DNA of 64,000 nt from Gymnopilus junonius (Eukaryota; Basidiomycota; Agaricomycetes; Agaricales; Galerinaceae). Positions 22,475 to 33,774 of the stretch are shown piece by piece. The notes under the pieces were generated by a model. That model saw nothing but the letters and a program-made list of their open reading frames with translations. It was not told where the DNA came from and ran no database searches. A program made the translations under genes and the position numbers. Every line of letters starts with the position of its first letter. Position 1 is the stretch's first letter. The stretch spans positions 186,001 to 250,000 of the forward strand of contig JADNYJ010000017.1 of NCBI GenBank assembly GCA_015501075.1, read 5' to 3'.

Positions 22475-23405
22475 ATTTCTTTCTCTCTCTCCCACATCAC
22501 GTCGTGTCCTCCCCCTTCCCTGTCGTGTCCTCCCTTGCAATGGACATGGTCCCTGGTCTGAAAACTCATCTCGAAGTGCTCAGAACATGTTCTGCTACAT
22601 GCTTGGACCAATTCATATGTGATTTCTCGCTGGAGGCTGATGATAGGATACCAAGGACTTTTCTGAATGGACTGAAGGACTCGGACGAGCTTGTCTGCTG
22701 GCGAGCGATTCTTATGTGCTACAAGGTCACTCAGGGCCAGCAAATACCTCGAGAAATGCAACTTCATGCTGTGCTGGCAGATTTTCATCATCTCGATTCT
22801 CTTATTTCTGCTGGGACTGGTTCTGGGAAGACACTGCCGACTGCTCTTAAGATTCTCTTGGACAATCCTGCTGATAATTTGGTGACAATAACACTATCTC
22901 CCTTGAAGCGCCTTCAAGTCACCCAAGAAAATGATTTTAATTCACGATATGGAATTCACACAGTAGTCATCAATGAGGATACCCCTCGCCATGAGGCATG
23001 GTGGGATGTAAGTTCATACAATACTTCTTTGGTATAGGCCGTAATTCTTCTCAGAAAAATATCTTCAACTGAAAACATGAATACCTGGGCTGGCTTGCCA
23101 TCTTATTGTTACCGTGGAACAGTTATTCAAGTCCCGAGAAGGGCATTTGCCTCGTCTTGGCATCCTGCTCCCAATAGTCACTTTCAACATCGAGTTATCC
23201 ACATTATTGTTGATGAAGCCCACAACATACACTTTGCTGGACTTTCTCAATATGGCCTTGATGCATTCTGACTGGCCTGGGGACGACTCGACGAGCTTAA
23301 GGCTATTCTCCTCCAAATGACTTGCTGGTGTGCGTGCTTGGCTACTTTTACACCCCTTGCTCTCCAGACTGTTCAAAACAAGGTCTTGCACTCAAATTAT
23401 GTCTA

Positions 23406-24998
23406 CAGTGAGGGACAAAACTGTTCCAATGTTTCAAGCATCTACAATAAAACAGGAATACCTTGGGAACTAAGAAAGGTGGAACCTTGAAATTTTAAAC
23501 CTAGGTAGCCCTGGATATCATCTATCCAAACATATACAAATCATTATGTAATCATGTTCTTTTCCCACACTACAAATCATTTAAAATAATAGGTACATTG
23601 GAATGGTTTTGTCCCTCTTGAAGATTATATACTATTTAGGGTATTTAGTACTCAGTATAGCCTCCCTTGGCCTTTGCAACAGCTGCAACCCTCCTTGGCA
23701 TACTTTCTATCAAATTCTGACATACAGAAGCTGGAATTTCATTCCACACTTTCTGTGTCCTCTCCCAAAGTTCTGCTATGCTAGAAGGCTGGGTTTCATA
23801 CTCTGCAAGCCTAGCCTTGAGGTAAACCCAAAGGTGTTCAATTGGGTTGAGGTCTGCTGATTGAGGTGGCCATATCATAACTTCCAAACACTGTCTTCTA
23901 GCCACTTCATTGCCTTTTTACTCTTGTGCTTGGGGTCATTGTCTTGCTGAAAAATGACATCTTCAGGTTTCTTGTTGAAATATTCCAGGCTTTGCTGGAG
24001 TTCCTCTTCCAAATAGACACATAAAGGTCAGCATCCATCCTCCCATCAATCTTGGTGCCATATCCAACTCCTTCCCAAAACATACAGCCCCAAAACATCA
24101 AGTTTCCTCCTGCAAACTTTACTGTGCCTTTCACCAGCCTATCAGAAAGTGCTTCTCCTGGCATTTTCCACACCCATTTCCTCCCATCTGATCCCAAATG
24201 ATTGACTTTGGTCTCATCTGTGTAAACCACCCTCTTCCAGTCCTCAACAGTCCAGTGAAGGTGAGCCATTGCAAAGTCCATACATTCCCTTCTATGTTGT
24301 TTGGAGAGAAAAGGCCTTTTTTTCTTGACAACAGCCTTTAATCCTGTGGCCTGAAGTGCCCTGCAGACTGTCTTTGATGAGAGAGGCTCATTGGTAATGT
24401 CTTTCAAGGTTTTGGCAACCTCAACAGCATTTTCAGTCTTGCGAAAAGTGATAAGGCATAGAGCATATTGGACATTGGATGGTGAAAGTTTCTTTGGACA
24501 GCCACCAGTGGACTTGGCAAGATCAGGACAGTATTTGGTGTGAATCCTGGATATAGAAGTCATAGAAACACCAGTGGTTGCTTCAATTTGGTGAGCAGAA
24601 TGTCCTTGATTAAGAAGATGAATAATGTGGGTGCGTTGGGCAACAGTAAGTCAGTGCATGGTGAAATAATGAGTGGGGGGAAGTTATGAGCAATGTACAA
24701 GAGTATATATACTCTTTGCAATTCACTCACATGATTTTATTTGCTGTTATTTGTCTGTAATCAACAAAGTCAGGTGATTTGACTGAGAGGGACAAAACCA
24801 TTCCAATGTACCTATTATTTTAAATGATTTGTAGTGTGGGAAAAGAACATGATTACATAATGATTTGTATATTTTTGGATAGATGATATCCAGGGCTACC
24901 TAGGTTTAAAATTTCAAGGTTCCACCTTTCTTAGTTCCCAAGTTATTCCTGTTTTATTGTAGATGCTTGAAACATTGGAACGGTTTTGTCCCTCACTG
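23406..24998 (-). mobile_element. Tc1/mariner element with long terminal inverted repeats
   Basis: 1593 bp, flanked by TA (23404-23405 and 24999-25000). Ends CAGTGAGGGACAAAACTGTT and its complement; the inverted repeats extend about 215 bp inward (to about 23625 and from about 24785). Inserted in the helicase gene of the RecQ/DUF6589 transposon. Confidence 0.95.
23645..24659 (-). pseudogene. Tc1 transposase (DD34E family), frameshifted
   Basis: Start ATG at 24659, followed by a TGA at codon 3 (arginine position). N-terminal paired-like helix-turn-helix (THIIHLLNQGHSAHQIEATT, then SISRIHTKY), second HTH near SSKTVCRALQATGLK. Catalytic domain: first Asp in VYTDETKVNHLGSDG, second Asp in FQQDNDPKHKSKKA, Glu in SADLNPIEHLW; spacing fits DD34E. 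The three parts lie in different frames: one shift near 24010 (before the second Asp) and another near 23890, so no active protein is made. About 340 residues is the usual Tc1 length. Confidence 0.9.
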
Positions 24999-26281
24999 TA
25001 TATTCATGTCACCTCAAACCATCCCAATATGACATATGCAATGCATGAAGTTGTCAATGGCATTGATGACTTATGCAATTATCAGTGCTTTCTCATGTCT
25101 CCATTTCACCCTGCTCTCCAGCCTCGTGTCCTCATCTTCATCGATAACAAGAAACTCGCTGCTCGAATTTCCTCTCATCTTGACTTATGCCTGGCTCCAA
25201 CTCTTCAAAACAAAGGTATCATTGTTCATTACCACAGCAAAATGTCCGAGAAATACCTTCAAATCGCTCATGACTCTTTCATCCGAGAGGATGGTGTATG
25301 CCGGATAATGGTTGCAACGTCTGCCCAATCAGTGGTGAGATTTTCATTCTGAAGTTAAGTACTCTATTTTGTTGAAAGGTTTGCAGGGCATTGACTTTCT
25401 GAACATGAAGATTGTTTGCACTGTTGGCCTTCCATCAACAACAACTGATACCCTCCAGCGTGGGGGGTGTGCATTCCAAAGCTCTAACGAAGATGCACTC
25501 TTTGTTATGTTCCACGAGCCCTGGGTACACGAAATCAGTCTTGACGACTTTCAGAACTTTGATGCAGCTGATCTTGACTGCCCTCGTGTGCCCCTCAAAG
25601 CAAATTCTCAGTGGTGAGAGCATGCCCCATTCTATAGTGTCAAGATCACCCAAGAATGCTTATGCATCCAAAAGGGATTTTCAACCTACCTCGGTGATGA
25701 ATCGATGGACAGTGCAGCATATATTATACTCATGATCTGACTCTGCAAATTGATTACTTACTCAGCACTGCTTCATTCAATGATATTCTGCTGTGATTCA
25801 CCAGACCATTCTGGTGGTGCCATTTTTCACTTGCAAGACTTTCTTCCCGGCACTATATTTGTTGAAGCGCCTCCTGACAACGCAACTGACAATGCACCCC
25901 ACAAGCAAAAAACAACCTGCTAAAGTGTATTGCCCAGTGAAAGATTGACACCCGCTCGACTTCCGTCTAATTCAATTCCTTGAGCATGAAGATGCTTCTG
26001 ATCCACTTCGTGCATTTTGACTGCCATATTTCATCTTGTCTGATACTCAATGCATGAAACTTGTTTGTGCTCACCCAAAGGAAATCAAGTCTGCAGAGGA
26101 TGTACAACACATTCTCAAAGAGAGCGATCAGTGGTGGCTGAAATGGGGGGAGAAAATATATACCATAGTTATGGAGTATGAGCAGGACTTGGCTACGCTG
26201 AAGACTCGGAGCCAGACAAAAAAATGTATGGTTACACTTCCTCAGGCGAAGAGGCCAAAGAATTAGCAACAAAATACATAA

Positions 26282-29200
26282 TTATTCTGTATCCTCATGC
26301 AACGCAGATTCCTCTCCAGCCTCAAACTCATCTTCTCCATCAGCAAAATTTGTAGTGAGCCTGATTGGTGCAATGTCGTCGACTTCATAGTCAGGAGGAA
26401 TGCCATCCTTTGATTCTTGGATCTTTTTGTTGAAGGCAGCAAGTGTGGATGATTCAAATTTCTTGTAACCCACATTATGCACGTCAATGACTGCCTTGAC
26501 CTTGTCACCATCTATTCGGCTTGGAGTCCAGGTCTGTAAGCCTGTGTCATGGACCTTTTTGGCAATTTCCATGCAAGTACACCATCATTAGCATATTTAT
26601 GTGAGTGGCTTTTATACCTGGCATCAGTTGATTTTGCGACCTGTCTCTTAATTGTTTGGAGATGTGGGATCGCAGCAGAAATGTTTCCGAAATGGTCCCA
26701 GTTGGAATAGACACCCTTTGCAACAAATAAGCGCTGTCAAGGAAGTTATTTAATCTTCAATTCATGTGCTGAAATCATATATATGACATACCTTTAGGTA
26801 CCCAATAAGATGCTCGATGTTCAAATCCATTGCCATAGCATGTCCAGGCAACCCGGAAATATTGACCAGCATGTTATCACACATAATGTTCCTGTTCCTC
26901 ATTGTCAGTGTTAGACGCTACACAGATAAGGCAGTGTGATGAACGTGAATTCAGGTGTCCAGACATTTTTGATATTATGTAGGAGATGAAGGATCTCTGT
27001 TGAGTAGTTATTGGAGCCAGCACCATGGAACATGCATGCTAAAGTTGGAAGCATATCCTCCACATGGCCAAAGTTGCCAGTCTGAATTGCATTCACAAGC
27101 TCAATAACATTGAGAAAGTCCCGAGTAAGTAAAACCACATTCTCATGAGCAGCATCAGATTTTGGGATAGTCTTATCAGGAGTTGGGCCTGACATGCTGG
27201 GCTCCGTATCAGGCTCGCCTTCGCTTTCAGAGCTACTGCTATTAGAGTTATTGCTGTTCATGTCCAAATTCTTGAGGGGGACTTTTGGATTGCTGGGAGG
27301 AAATATACACTTGGGAATGGCATATTTCTGTGTAATCTCTCATGCTTTGTGCAGAATAGACTCCAGACTAGGATCTGTTGCCACAAATTCATGTAACTGT
27401 CCACACTCCTGCTGCCATGCATTCAGGATAAGTCCTTCAAGAATCTGGGTTAACGCAGTAAGCAAGGTGTGATAGTCAGGGTGGTCAGAACCAAGTCGAG
27501 TCTTCTCCATAATAGAAAAGAAGTATGCAAGACTACCAGCTTGCTGGACGGTACCACAATGAATAGAAAGTATGCTCCATATCAGGTTCATAACAAGATG
27601 GAAAGTCCCAAAGGCCAACTGGAAAATTTCACGTCGTTCCCAGGCAGACACATTTTTGCGACGCTGATCCTGTGCTCCACGAATCCGGGCATTGGTCAAC
27701 TGATCATTGATGCATGGTATCACCCTTTTGTTTAGATTCTCTGGATCCATGTCAAGCTGAACAGTATAGATATCATTGTGTATTGCAAGATTTCCATCAA
27801 CGCTTGCTTCTTCAATGGTCATTGCTCGAAGTGGATAGAACTTGGTCTTATGACCAATTGGAATTGTGCGCCATGGGGGATGTTGAAACAGAGGGCTATC
27901 TTTCAGTTGCTCAAAACCATTGACATGTTTGAAGAGAATATTGCAGATATTAATTACCGTCTGATTCACATATGATTGGAGAGCATCATCAGTGGGACAC
28001 ACATCCTCAAGTGTCATGGGCAAAGACTTTTTAAAGTTTTCAAGCATCAGTTTGATGTCCATATCCTCTGGTCAAGCATTCAAAAGCTCATAAACAACTG
28101 CAAATGTTCCAGACTGAACTTTGTTCGGCATTCCAGGCTTCTGCTCAACAAAGATAGATGTCAAAATATTGATGTTATCATAAGCCAGTGCATGAGGTCC
28201 AGATGCAGCCTTTTGAGCCTTTTCAATGGCGCTATCAGCAAGTGAAGTGACAATAGAGTTTATGCTAGAGTACGACATGGAGAGGCAAGAGTGGTGGAGC
28301 ACCATCATGACCTCTTTCGAAGCGCCGGAAGCCCATGCAGCTAGTCCAAGACCTACTTGGACTTTGCTTGATTTGAGTGAGCAAAGAAAATGGATGCCTG
28401 CATGAAGGATATACATTCCCTGGGTTTAAGCAAGGTTTAAGTTAGCCTTTACTTTAATTTATGTGGTCAGTTACCTTTTTGCGATTCTTAGATTTGGCAG
28501 CCTTGACCTTTTGCTTCGAAATTTTTGATTCGGCTGCTGCTTCAAAGACCATGGAGAAGGTCGGCATATTTTGAACTATTGGTTCCATTATCTTTTCGAG
28601 ATCCCAGTTGTCAATGAAGTCAGCAGTGACATCTTTTGAAGTCATAGTAAGATGAGGCTTGACCGCCTCCATCTCTCGGTGAATTTCCTCACAAACTAAA
28701 TCAATTGATCATGGCAGAAGAAATTGGGCTTTATATCAGTGCAATTTTCATCATCAAAAATCCCTGCCAAGACCTCTTGAAGAAGAATTGATTTTTTGAT
28801 GAGAAGACCACCTTTCGTTGTGATGCAAAGCCACCTTCTCCAGAGAGTGTGAATTTGAGGAGGTCAAGGACATTCAATCTCACTTCTTGTAGAAGTTTAA
28901 GCACCTGCAATGTGGTGCCAATCTTGGTAACTTTTGGTTTTATCAGCCTTGGAATATAGTTAGGGCAGTCACTCGACTCAGTCTTGATTTGGTCAAGGGA
29001 TGAGGTAGAAGTAAAAGGACTGTTGTATAAAAGGTTGCTGACAGGATCAATGGTGAGAGACTTGGAGGAGAGTTGTATGAATCAGCACTAGGAAGAGGAG
29101 ATATCGAGATCGCTCTGAAGCTTGAACCGACTGCCAAGAAAGGGACATGGATTCAGGAGAAGCGACAGCTCAAAAGGACACAAGGCAGGTGAAGCATCAT

Positions 29201-29420
29201 TATCAAAGGAGGTGAGGGGAGAATCGTCATGGGCACTTATATCTTTGCATGCAAAAAAAGAATGCAGGTGCACTTTGGTCATTGGAGTTGAGCGATAAGA
29301 GGTACCTCCTAAATTAAGCACTTCAAAGAAATGTGAGGGCATGCTCGGCTCAGTAAAGTTGCCAGGCTGTCCCAGAGTTTGATTGTATGGGCTTGCAAAA
29401 GGGTAGTTGTTTGTTCTCAA
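26282..29420 (-). pseudogene. DUF6589-like gene of the RecQ/DUF6589 transposon
   Basis: Multi-exon gene on the minus strand. A region starting near 29420 may encode the N-terminus (low support). 28672-28480 encodes MEAVKPHLTMTSKDVTADF with a Lys-rich end (KVKAAKSKNRKK); a GTAACT...CCCAG intron leads to 28416-27340. The core reads INDQLTNARIRGAQDQRRKN, SAWERREIFQLAFGTFHLVM, EKTRLGSDHPDYHTLL and LILNAWQQECGQLHEF, which I recognise as DUF6589-like from memory. Later exons hold LACMFHGAGSNNYSTEIL (near 27000), DNMLVNISGLPGHAMAMDLN and IEHLIGYLK (26895-26790), and a C-terminus ending at 26282. In-frame TGA codons near 28069 and 27344 fit arginine positions. The conserved Asp in NDQLT, Glu in AWERREIF and acidic/His residues could be a nuclease site (inference). 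It ends 15 bp from the convergent helicase gene. Confidence 0.7.
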
Positions 29421-29879
29421 GGTACTTTTAGTGTAATAAGAAAGAACAGTGTAAGCAAATGAATTACGATCAAGAAAAACCTCAAGTACTCATTGGCATA
29501 AGTATTCCTACGGTGTCCCAAGTCCAGACTCTGCCTCCCTTCGATGTCCCAGACACAAATTCACCACTGCTCCTATGTCCCAACACATTGGATGTTGCTG
29601 GTTTGATGGAGAAACATGAAAGACAAGGGATCTGTTTGCGAAACTGTGAGGCTCCACGCAATTCCACGGTATGCTGGAGGCATGCTGATGTTGGTGTCGT
29701 GGCTCAGGAGCTGGAGTACCATCTGCTGTAAAAGCAGCAAAAAGTGGCGAGGATTGGTAGGATCTTGTGCATCAGGTACAGGACTGACAGAAAAATGCGA
29801 AATTGCCATAGGAAGGTGCAGGCATGGTGGCGAATAAGAGAACGTGAGGCAATGCGGAGAAAAAAATGACAGGCTCTAT

Positions 29880-30084
29880 TTTTAAATTTACAGATCAGCA
29901 GTCACCTTCCTTACAGAGCAGTCACTCAAGATGGAAATTCTTAAGAACGATCCAGCCATCAAGACATGCCAAAACTTGATCATCATCGATTTCCTGCTAA
30001 TTCAAACTCAGCTGTACCGGTTGTCATATTGAGGGTTCTCTGCTTGCCTCGTCAACCTCATACGATGGGTGGTTACCAGTCTAA
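29880..30084. repeat. Right terminal inverted repeat of the RecQ/DUF6589 transposon
   Basis: Reverse complement of 22270-22474. The outer end is CCAGTCTAA at 30076-30084, followed by the target duplication ACAAGGG. Confidence 0.8.
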
Positions 30085-30091
30085 ACAAGGG

Positions 30092-31224
30092 TCTCATTAC
30101 TATGTCTTGTGACAAAGATACCAGCATCGGCATATAGGCATGTGAAACCAAGCTCTTTAAGGGAGCAATCAAGTTCAGTCCACCATGCATGTGCAGCTTG
30201 CTTAAGCCCATAGATAGCTTTGAGCAGGTGGAGTACTTTCTTCTCCTGTCCCTTTATGGTAAAGCCATCAGGCTGTTCCACGTATATCTCCTCATCAAGC
30301 TTCCCATATAGGAAGGCTGATTTGACATCAAGGGACTCAATTTGCTATTTCTCAAGAGCTGCTAAGACTAAGATAGTGCAGACTGACTCAAACTGGACAA
30401 CCAGTGAGAAGATCTCATCGTATCTAGGCCTTCAATTTGGGAAAATCCCTTGGCAACTAGACAGGCTTTTTTACATCCATCAGACTTAATATTGAAAACC
30501 CAATGATTTTTGATGGCCTTTTGGCCTGGAGGTAGGTCAGAGAGCTCATAAATGAAAAGTTTATGAAGGGCCTCTAATTCTTTGAATTGAGCCTCATGCC
30601 ATTCCTGTTGTTGATCAGCAGATAGCCATCTAAGATCTTTACTAGTCCAATTTTGGATGTTCCATGGATCTGGAAGTGCACTATCAGAAATTGCCTTAGA
30701 AAGTAAATAGGCATGCCAATGTGCTCCCCCTTCTGCTCCCATATTAGGATTGTATGGGTACTCAACCATGTGGTCACTAGAGGCCATAGACAAATTTGGA
30801 GCAGATCCAGTTATGTCTAATCTGCATCAGTGATCTCTATCAGTGGCTGTACCAGGAGGGTATATGTTCCCTTCTTTTTGCATACTTTTACTCTCATGAG
30901 TGCTCCTTCTTGGAGCATCATCAGCAGCTCCCCCTGATGGACTGGCACAGGGTTTCCGCAGTGCAGGTGGTGGGAGATTAGATCCTTGCCTAGGAGTAGA
31001 AGGCATACTGGGACCAGTAACTGCTGGTGACTTGGGAGGTGGAGTCCTGGGTGGCTTGTCATCATGAGGTCCCTCAGGCTCACTTGATGGATTATTTGGG
31101 GGTGGCCTATAGGATGGTTCATCACCATCATGAGAATCACTATCCTCCACTTCCAAGACAGGTTCCTCCAGGGAGGTGCACTTACATATTTGGATAAGCA
31201 GTGGTACTTTAGCCTTTTGGCATT
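30092..31224 (-). pseudogene. Copia pol: region between integrase and RT, and RT N-terminal half
   Basis: From the right: SKCQKAKVPLLIQ, then a Pro/Ser-rich linker (SYRPPPNNPSSEPEGP, TPPPKSPAVTGPSMPSTP), then RT (WLSADQQQEWHEAQFKELEA, AIKNHWVFNIKSDGCKKA, LVAKGFSQ, KVLHLLKAIYGLKQAAHAWW, ELGFTCLYADAGIFV) up to HSNETLV where the RecQ/DUF6589 transposon enters. Several frameshifts and stops. The pogo-like element (from 31227) separates it from the integrase part. Confidence 0.8.
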
Positions 31225-32110
31225 TACTGTACATAATCAGGTACTCGGTCACATCAGGTAATCAGTCACTGCCACTGTCGAGCAACAGGGAGGTACAGAA
31301 GTCCCAATTTTTTTGTGTAATCCTGTAGGTACCATGGATGTCCACCTTTTTGTCAAAAAAATTCAAGAAATCTCATGATTCTGTTGTCAGAGGTGTTGCC
31401 GATTGTGTGATTTTGTGCTTCTCAAGTAAATTTCCTAATTTGGAAGGTGTTTCAAAATAGTACTACCCAGAGTTTGTCCGCAAAAGCTCACTCCCACACC
31501 GAAACACATGTCCCTTGCAAGATTGAAGCTCTTCAGAGAATAAATGAACTATACTTACACTCATGTTCACTGTATTTCACCATCTTTCACCCCATTTGAA
31601 TTGACCTGTTCAATTTTTGCCTACAATTATCCTGTCTGGTCTAATCTAGGAGTACTCAGTGAAAACATGGCCCTGGGCTCTGGTTTTTTTAGAATACAGT
31701 CTTTGCATGTTGAAGGACAATTCTCATAGGTTTTTACAATTTTTGGGATTTTTTTTCCATGTATATCTCTCAGCATACCCTCATATTCATTTTGAAGGCA
31801 TTCAGAATTTTGTTTGCAGGAACCACCATCCTGCTGCCTCAGAGTATTGAAAAGCAATTAAAAAATACAATCCTAAGTTCCCTTGAGCATCTCTGATATG
31901 AAAAGTTCCCGAGATAGCACCAGTTCTGGAGTTGTGCTGTGCTATAAAAACCTCTATTACCCCGGTTTTTGACATCACTCATATCATCGGAAAAACAGAG
32001 TCAGAGGATGAACCAGACATTAGAGCACCTTAAATTTTGTTTATAAGAAAAGCAAAGTGATGCTGAAGTTTTCTATCAGTTCATAACCTTCTAAACCACT
32101 GATCTACCCA

Positions 32111-33263
32111 ATGGCCGACTTTGACCTGAATATCCCTGATGACCTCTCTGCTCTTGACACTGAAACTCAGATAGAACTTGCCTTGGCTGGCTATCACAAA
32201 TCTCGAGCATGAACCAACATCCCTAACAAGGAGAAGCTCTCTTTATGAAAGGCTGCTAAATTATTTGATGTACCTAGCTCCACACTTACTGACTGTTTCA
32301 ATGGGAAGAAAACACAGATGCAGTCACATGAGCACCAGCAGAATCTTACCGCTGCTCAGGAGGATATTCTTGTTGAATGGGCAAGTTCTATGGGTCGTCA
32401 TGGAGTTCCTCTCACCCCCACATCTCTTGCTGATTATGCATCCCACATTTGCAGTTTCGACATTGGCTCAGTTTGGCCACATCAGTTTCTTCAACACCAC
32501 CCAGGGTTGAAAACACGATGGACGCAGAGCATGGAAGCCTGCCGGGCCAAAGCTGTAAATTATACAAATGTGCAAGGTTAGTCCAATGTTACATCTGACT
32601 ATATGAACTGATTGTAATCAGTTATACCAGGTTTCTTCAACATTTACGAGGAGGTTGTGGTGGAATACAACATTGTCCCGGAGAATATTTACAACTGCAA
32701 TGAGAAAGGCATCCAGCTTGGTGTTGGCAAGCAAGTCCATGCAATTATTGACAGAGATCAGAAAAACATATACAATGTTGAAGATGGGAATAGGGAAATG
32801 GTGACTGTTATTGAAACTGTTTGCGCAGATGGGTCAGCCCTGCCCCCTTCAATAAATTTTCCAGCTAAAAAGACCAATGCAGCATGGGCTCACAAGAACC
32901 CTTGTAACACCAGGTAACAAAATCTATATTTACGAGATACTACCAACTCACCATATTCTCATGACTAGTATTTTGAGCTCACCAAATGGCTGGACTGATC
33001 AAGAGCTAGGCACGATCTGGCTTGAACACAATTTTCACCCTACAACTGCTGCATGGAACAAGTCAGATGGATACTGATTGCTTATTCTCGATGGCCATAA
33101 CAGTCATTGCACTTACTGATTCTGCAAATTCACCAAGGTGAATCATATCATTGTAATTTGTCTTCCATCCCACACCACCCACGTTCTCCAGCCTTGTGAT
33201 GTTGCCATATTTGGACCTCTGGCATCATGCTGGAAATCCGAGGTGAACTGTGCTATGTGACAG
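32111..33263 (+). pseudogene. Pogo-like transposase, 5' part (HTH and DDE domains)
   Basis: Start ATG at 32111 (MADFDLNIPDDLSALD). An N-terminal psq-like HTH (AAKLFDVPSSTLTDCF) is followed by a CENP-B-type HTH (LTAAQEDILVEWASSMGRHG, WPHQFLQHHPGLKTRWTQ). Introns GTTAGT...ACCAG (about 32579-32630) and GTAACA...GACTAG (about 32913-32969) restore frame. DDE core: YNCNEKGIQLGVG, where the first catalytic Asp expected before EKG is Asn; LLILDGHNSHCTY has the second Asp; CDVAIFGPLAS carries the third. TGA stops in KSRA-x-TNIP, LSL-x-KAAK, SDGY-x-LLIL, CTY-x-FCK and CAM-x-QGI fit arginine in several cases. Gypsy-3 interrupts right after the last. Confidence 0.85.
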
Positions 33264-33268
33264 GGGAT

Positions 33269-33721
33269 TGTTACGACGTTGACGACAGAACCTAATCAGA
33301 TAAGATAAGGTCTGGCGTAGTAGTCGTAGAGTTCGTTCGATGAAGTTCACTAAGGTATTGTCTTCGACTGAAGAATGCCTTAGTGGTTCAAGTTCGTCTT
33401 GGTTGTTACAAGAGATGTATTATTCTCAAGAACAAGCTAATGTACATCGTAGACTAGCTACTGTTTATATACTATTTGTGTTTGATAATAATATGATGAA
33501 ACGATAACAAAACAGGGGAATCGGAAAGGGGTGATCATCATCAGGGCGATACAAGGGATGATGATCAGAAGGAAAGGCTGTCCGCATACATGTAAGAAGG
33601 TAAATGATCGTCTTTGCAGGCAAAGATGATCATGATGAAACTATAAATAATGAATCATCGATAATGATAAGAAAAGAAACGAGAGGCGCGAGATAAGATA
33701 ACGAGAAAGAGAATCGTAACA
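33269..33721 (-). repeat. Gypsy-3 3' LTR
   Basis: 453 bp. On the minus strand it is preceded by a polypurine tract, GTAGGGGGGTAA (33733-33722). Confidence 0.92.
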
Positions 33722-33774
33722 TTACCCCCCTACTAAGAATTGAAGCCCCTGGCTTCAATAATGGGGCTCACCGC

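Larger units (their letters stand above)
22540..26266 (+). pseudogene. RecQ-like SF2 DNA helicase gene, interrupted by Tc1
   Basis: Start ATG at 22540 (MDMVPGLKTHLEVLRTC). Motif 0-like QQIPREMQ; Walker A (motif I) AGTGSGKT at about 22810-22833; DEAH box (IIVDEAHNIHF) at 23212-23223; helicase C domain after the Tc1 insertion (VLIFIDNKKLA, GIIVHYHSKMSE, CRIMVATSAQSV, GIDFLNMKIVCTVGLPS). Likely introns are 23008-23038 and 25337-25387, the latter joining QSV to GIDF. The C-terminal part reads to KCMVTLPQAKRPKN and stops at 26266. RecQ enzymes unwind DNA 3' to 5'; here it probably serves transposition. Breaks: Tc1 at TA 23404-23405 (removal restores NYVYIHVTSN), TGA at 23269-23271 (DAF-x-LAWGRLDE), and further TGA codons near 25948 and 26018, all plausible arginine positions. 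Confidence 0.8.
22270..30084. mobile_element. DNA transposon with RecQ-like helicase and DUF6589-like gene
   Basis: 7815-bp insertion in copia RT. The ends are inverted repeats of about 200 bp (TTAGACTGG outermost, then a conserved inner block GGTACAGCTGAGTTTGAATT). The target duplication is ACAAGGG (22263-22269 and 30085-30091), extendable to 8 bp (ACAAGGGT) if the first T is counted as target. Removing the element rejoins the copia frame exactly (HSNETLV to IILAYVDD). It carries two convergent genes: a RecQ-like helicase (plus, 22540-26266) and a DUF6589-like protein (minus, 29420-26282). A Tc1 copy (23406-24998) has inserted in the helicase gene. Native length is about 6.2 kb. Superfamily is uncertain; the helicase-bearing Academ lineage (AcademH) is a candidate to test. 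Confidence 0.85.
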
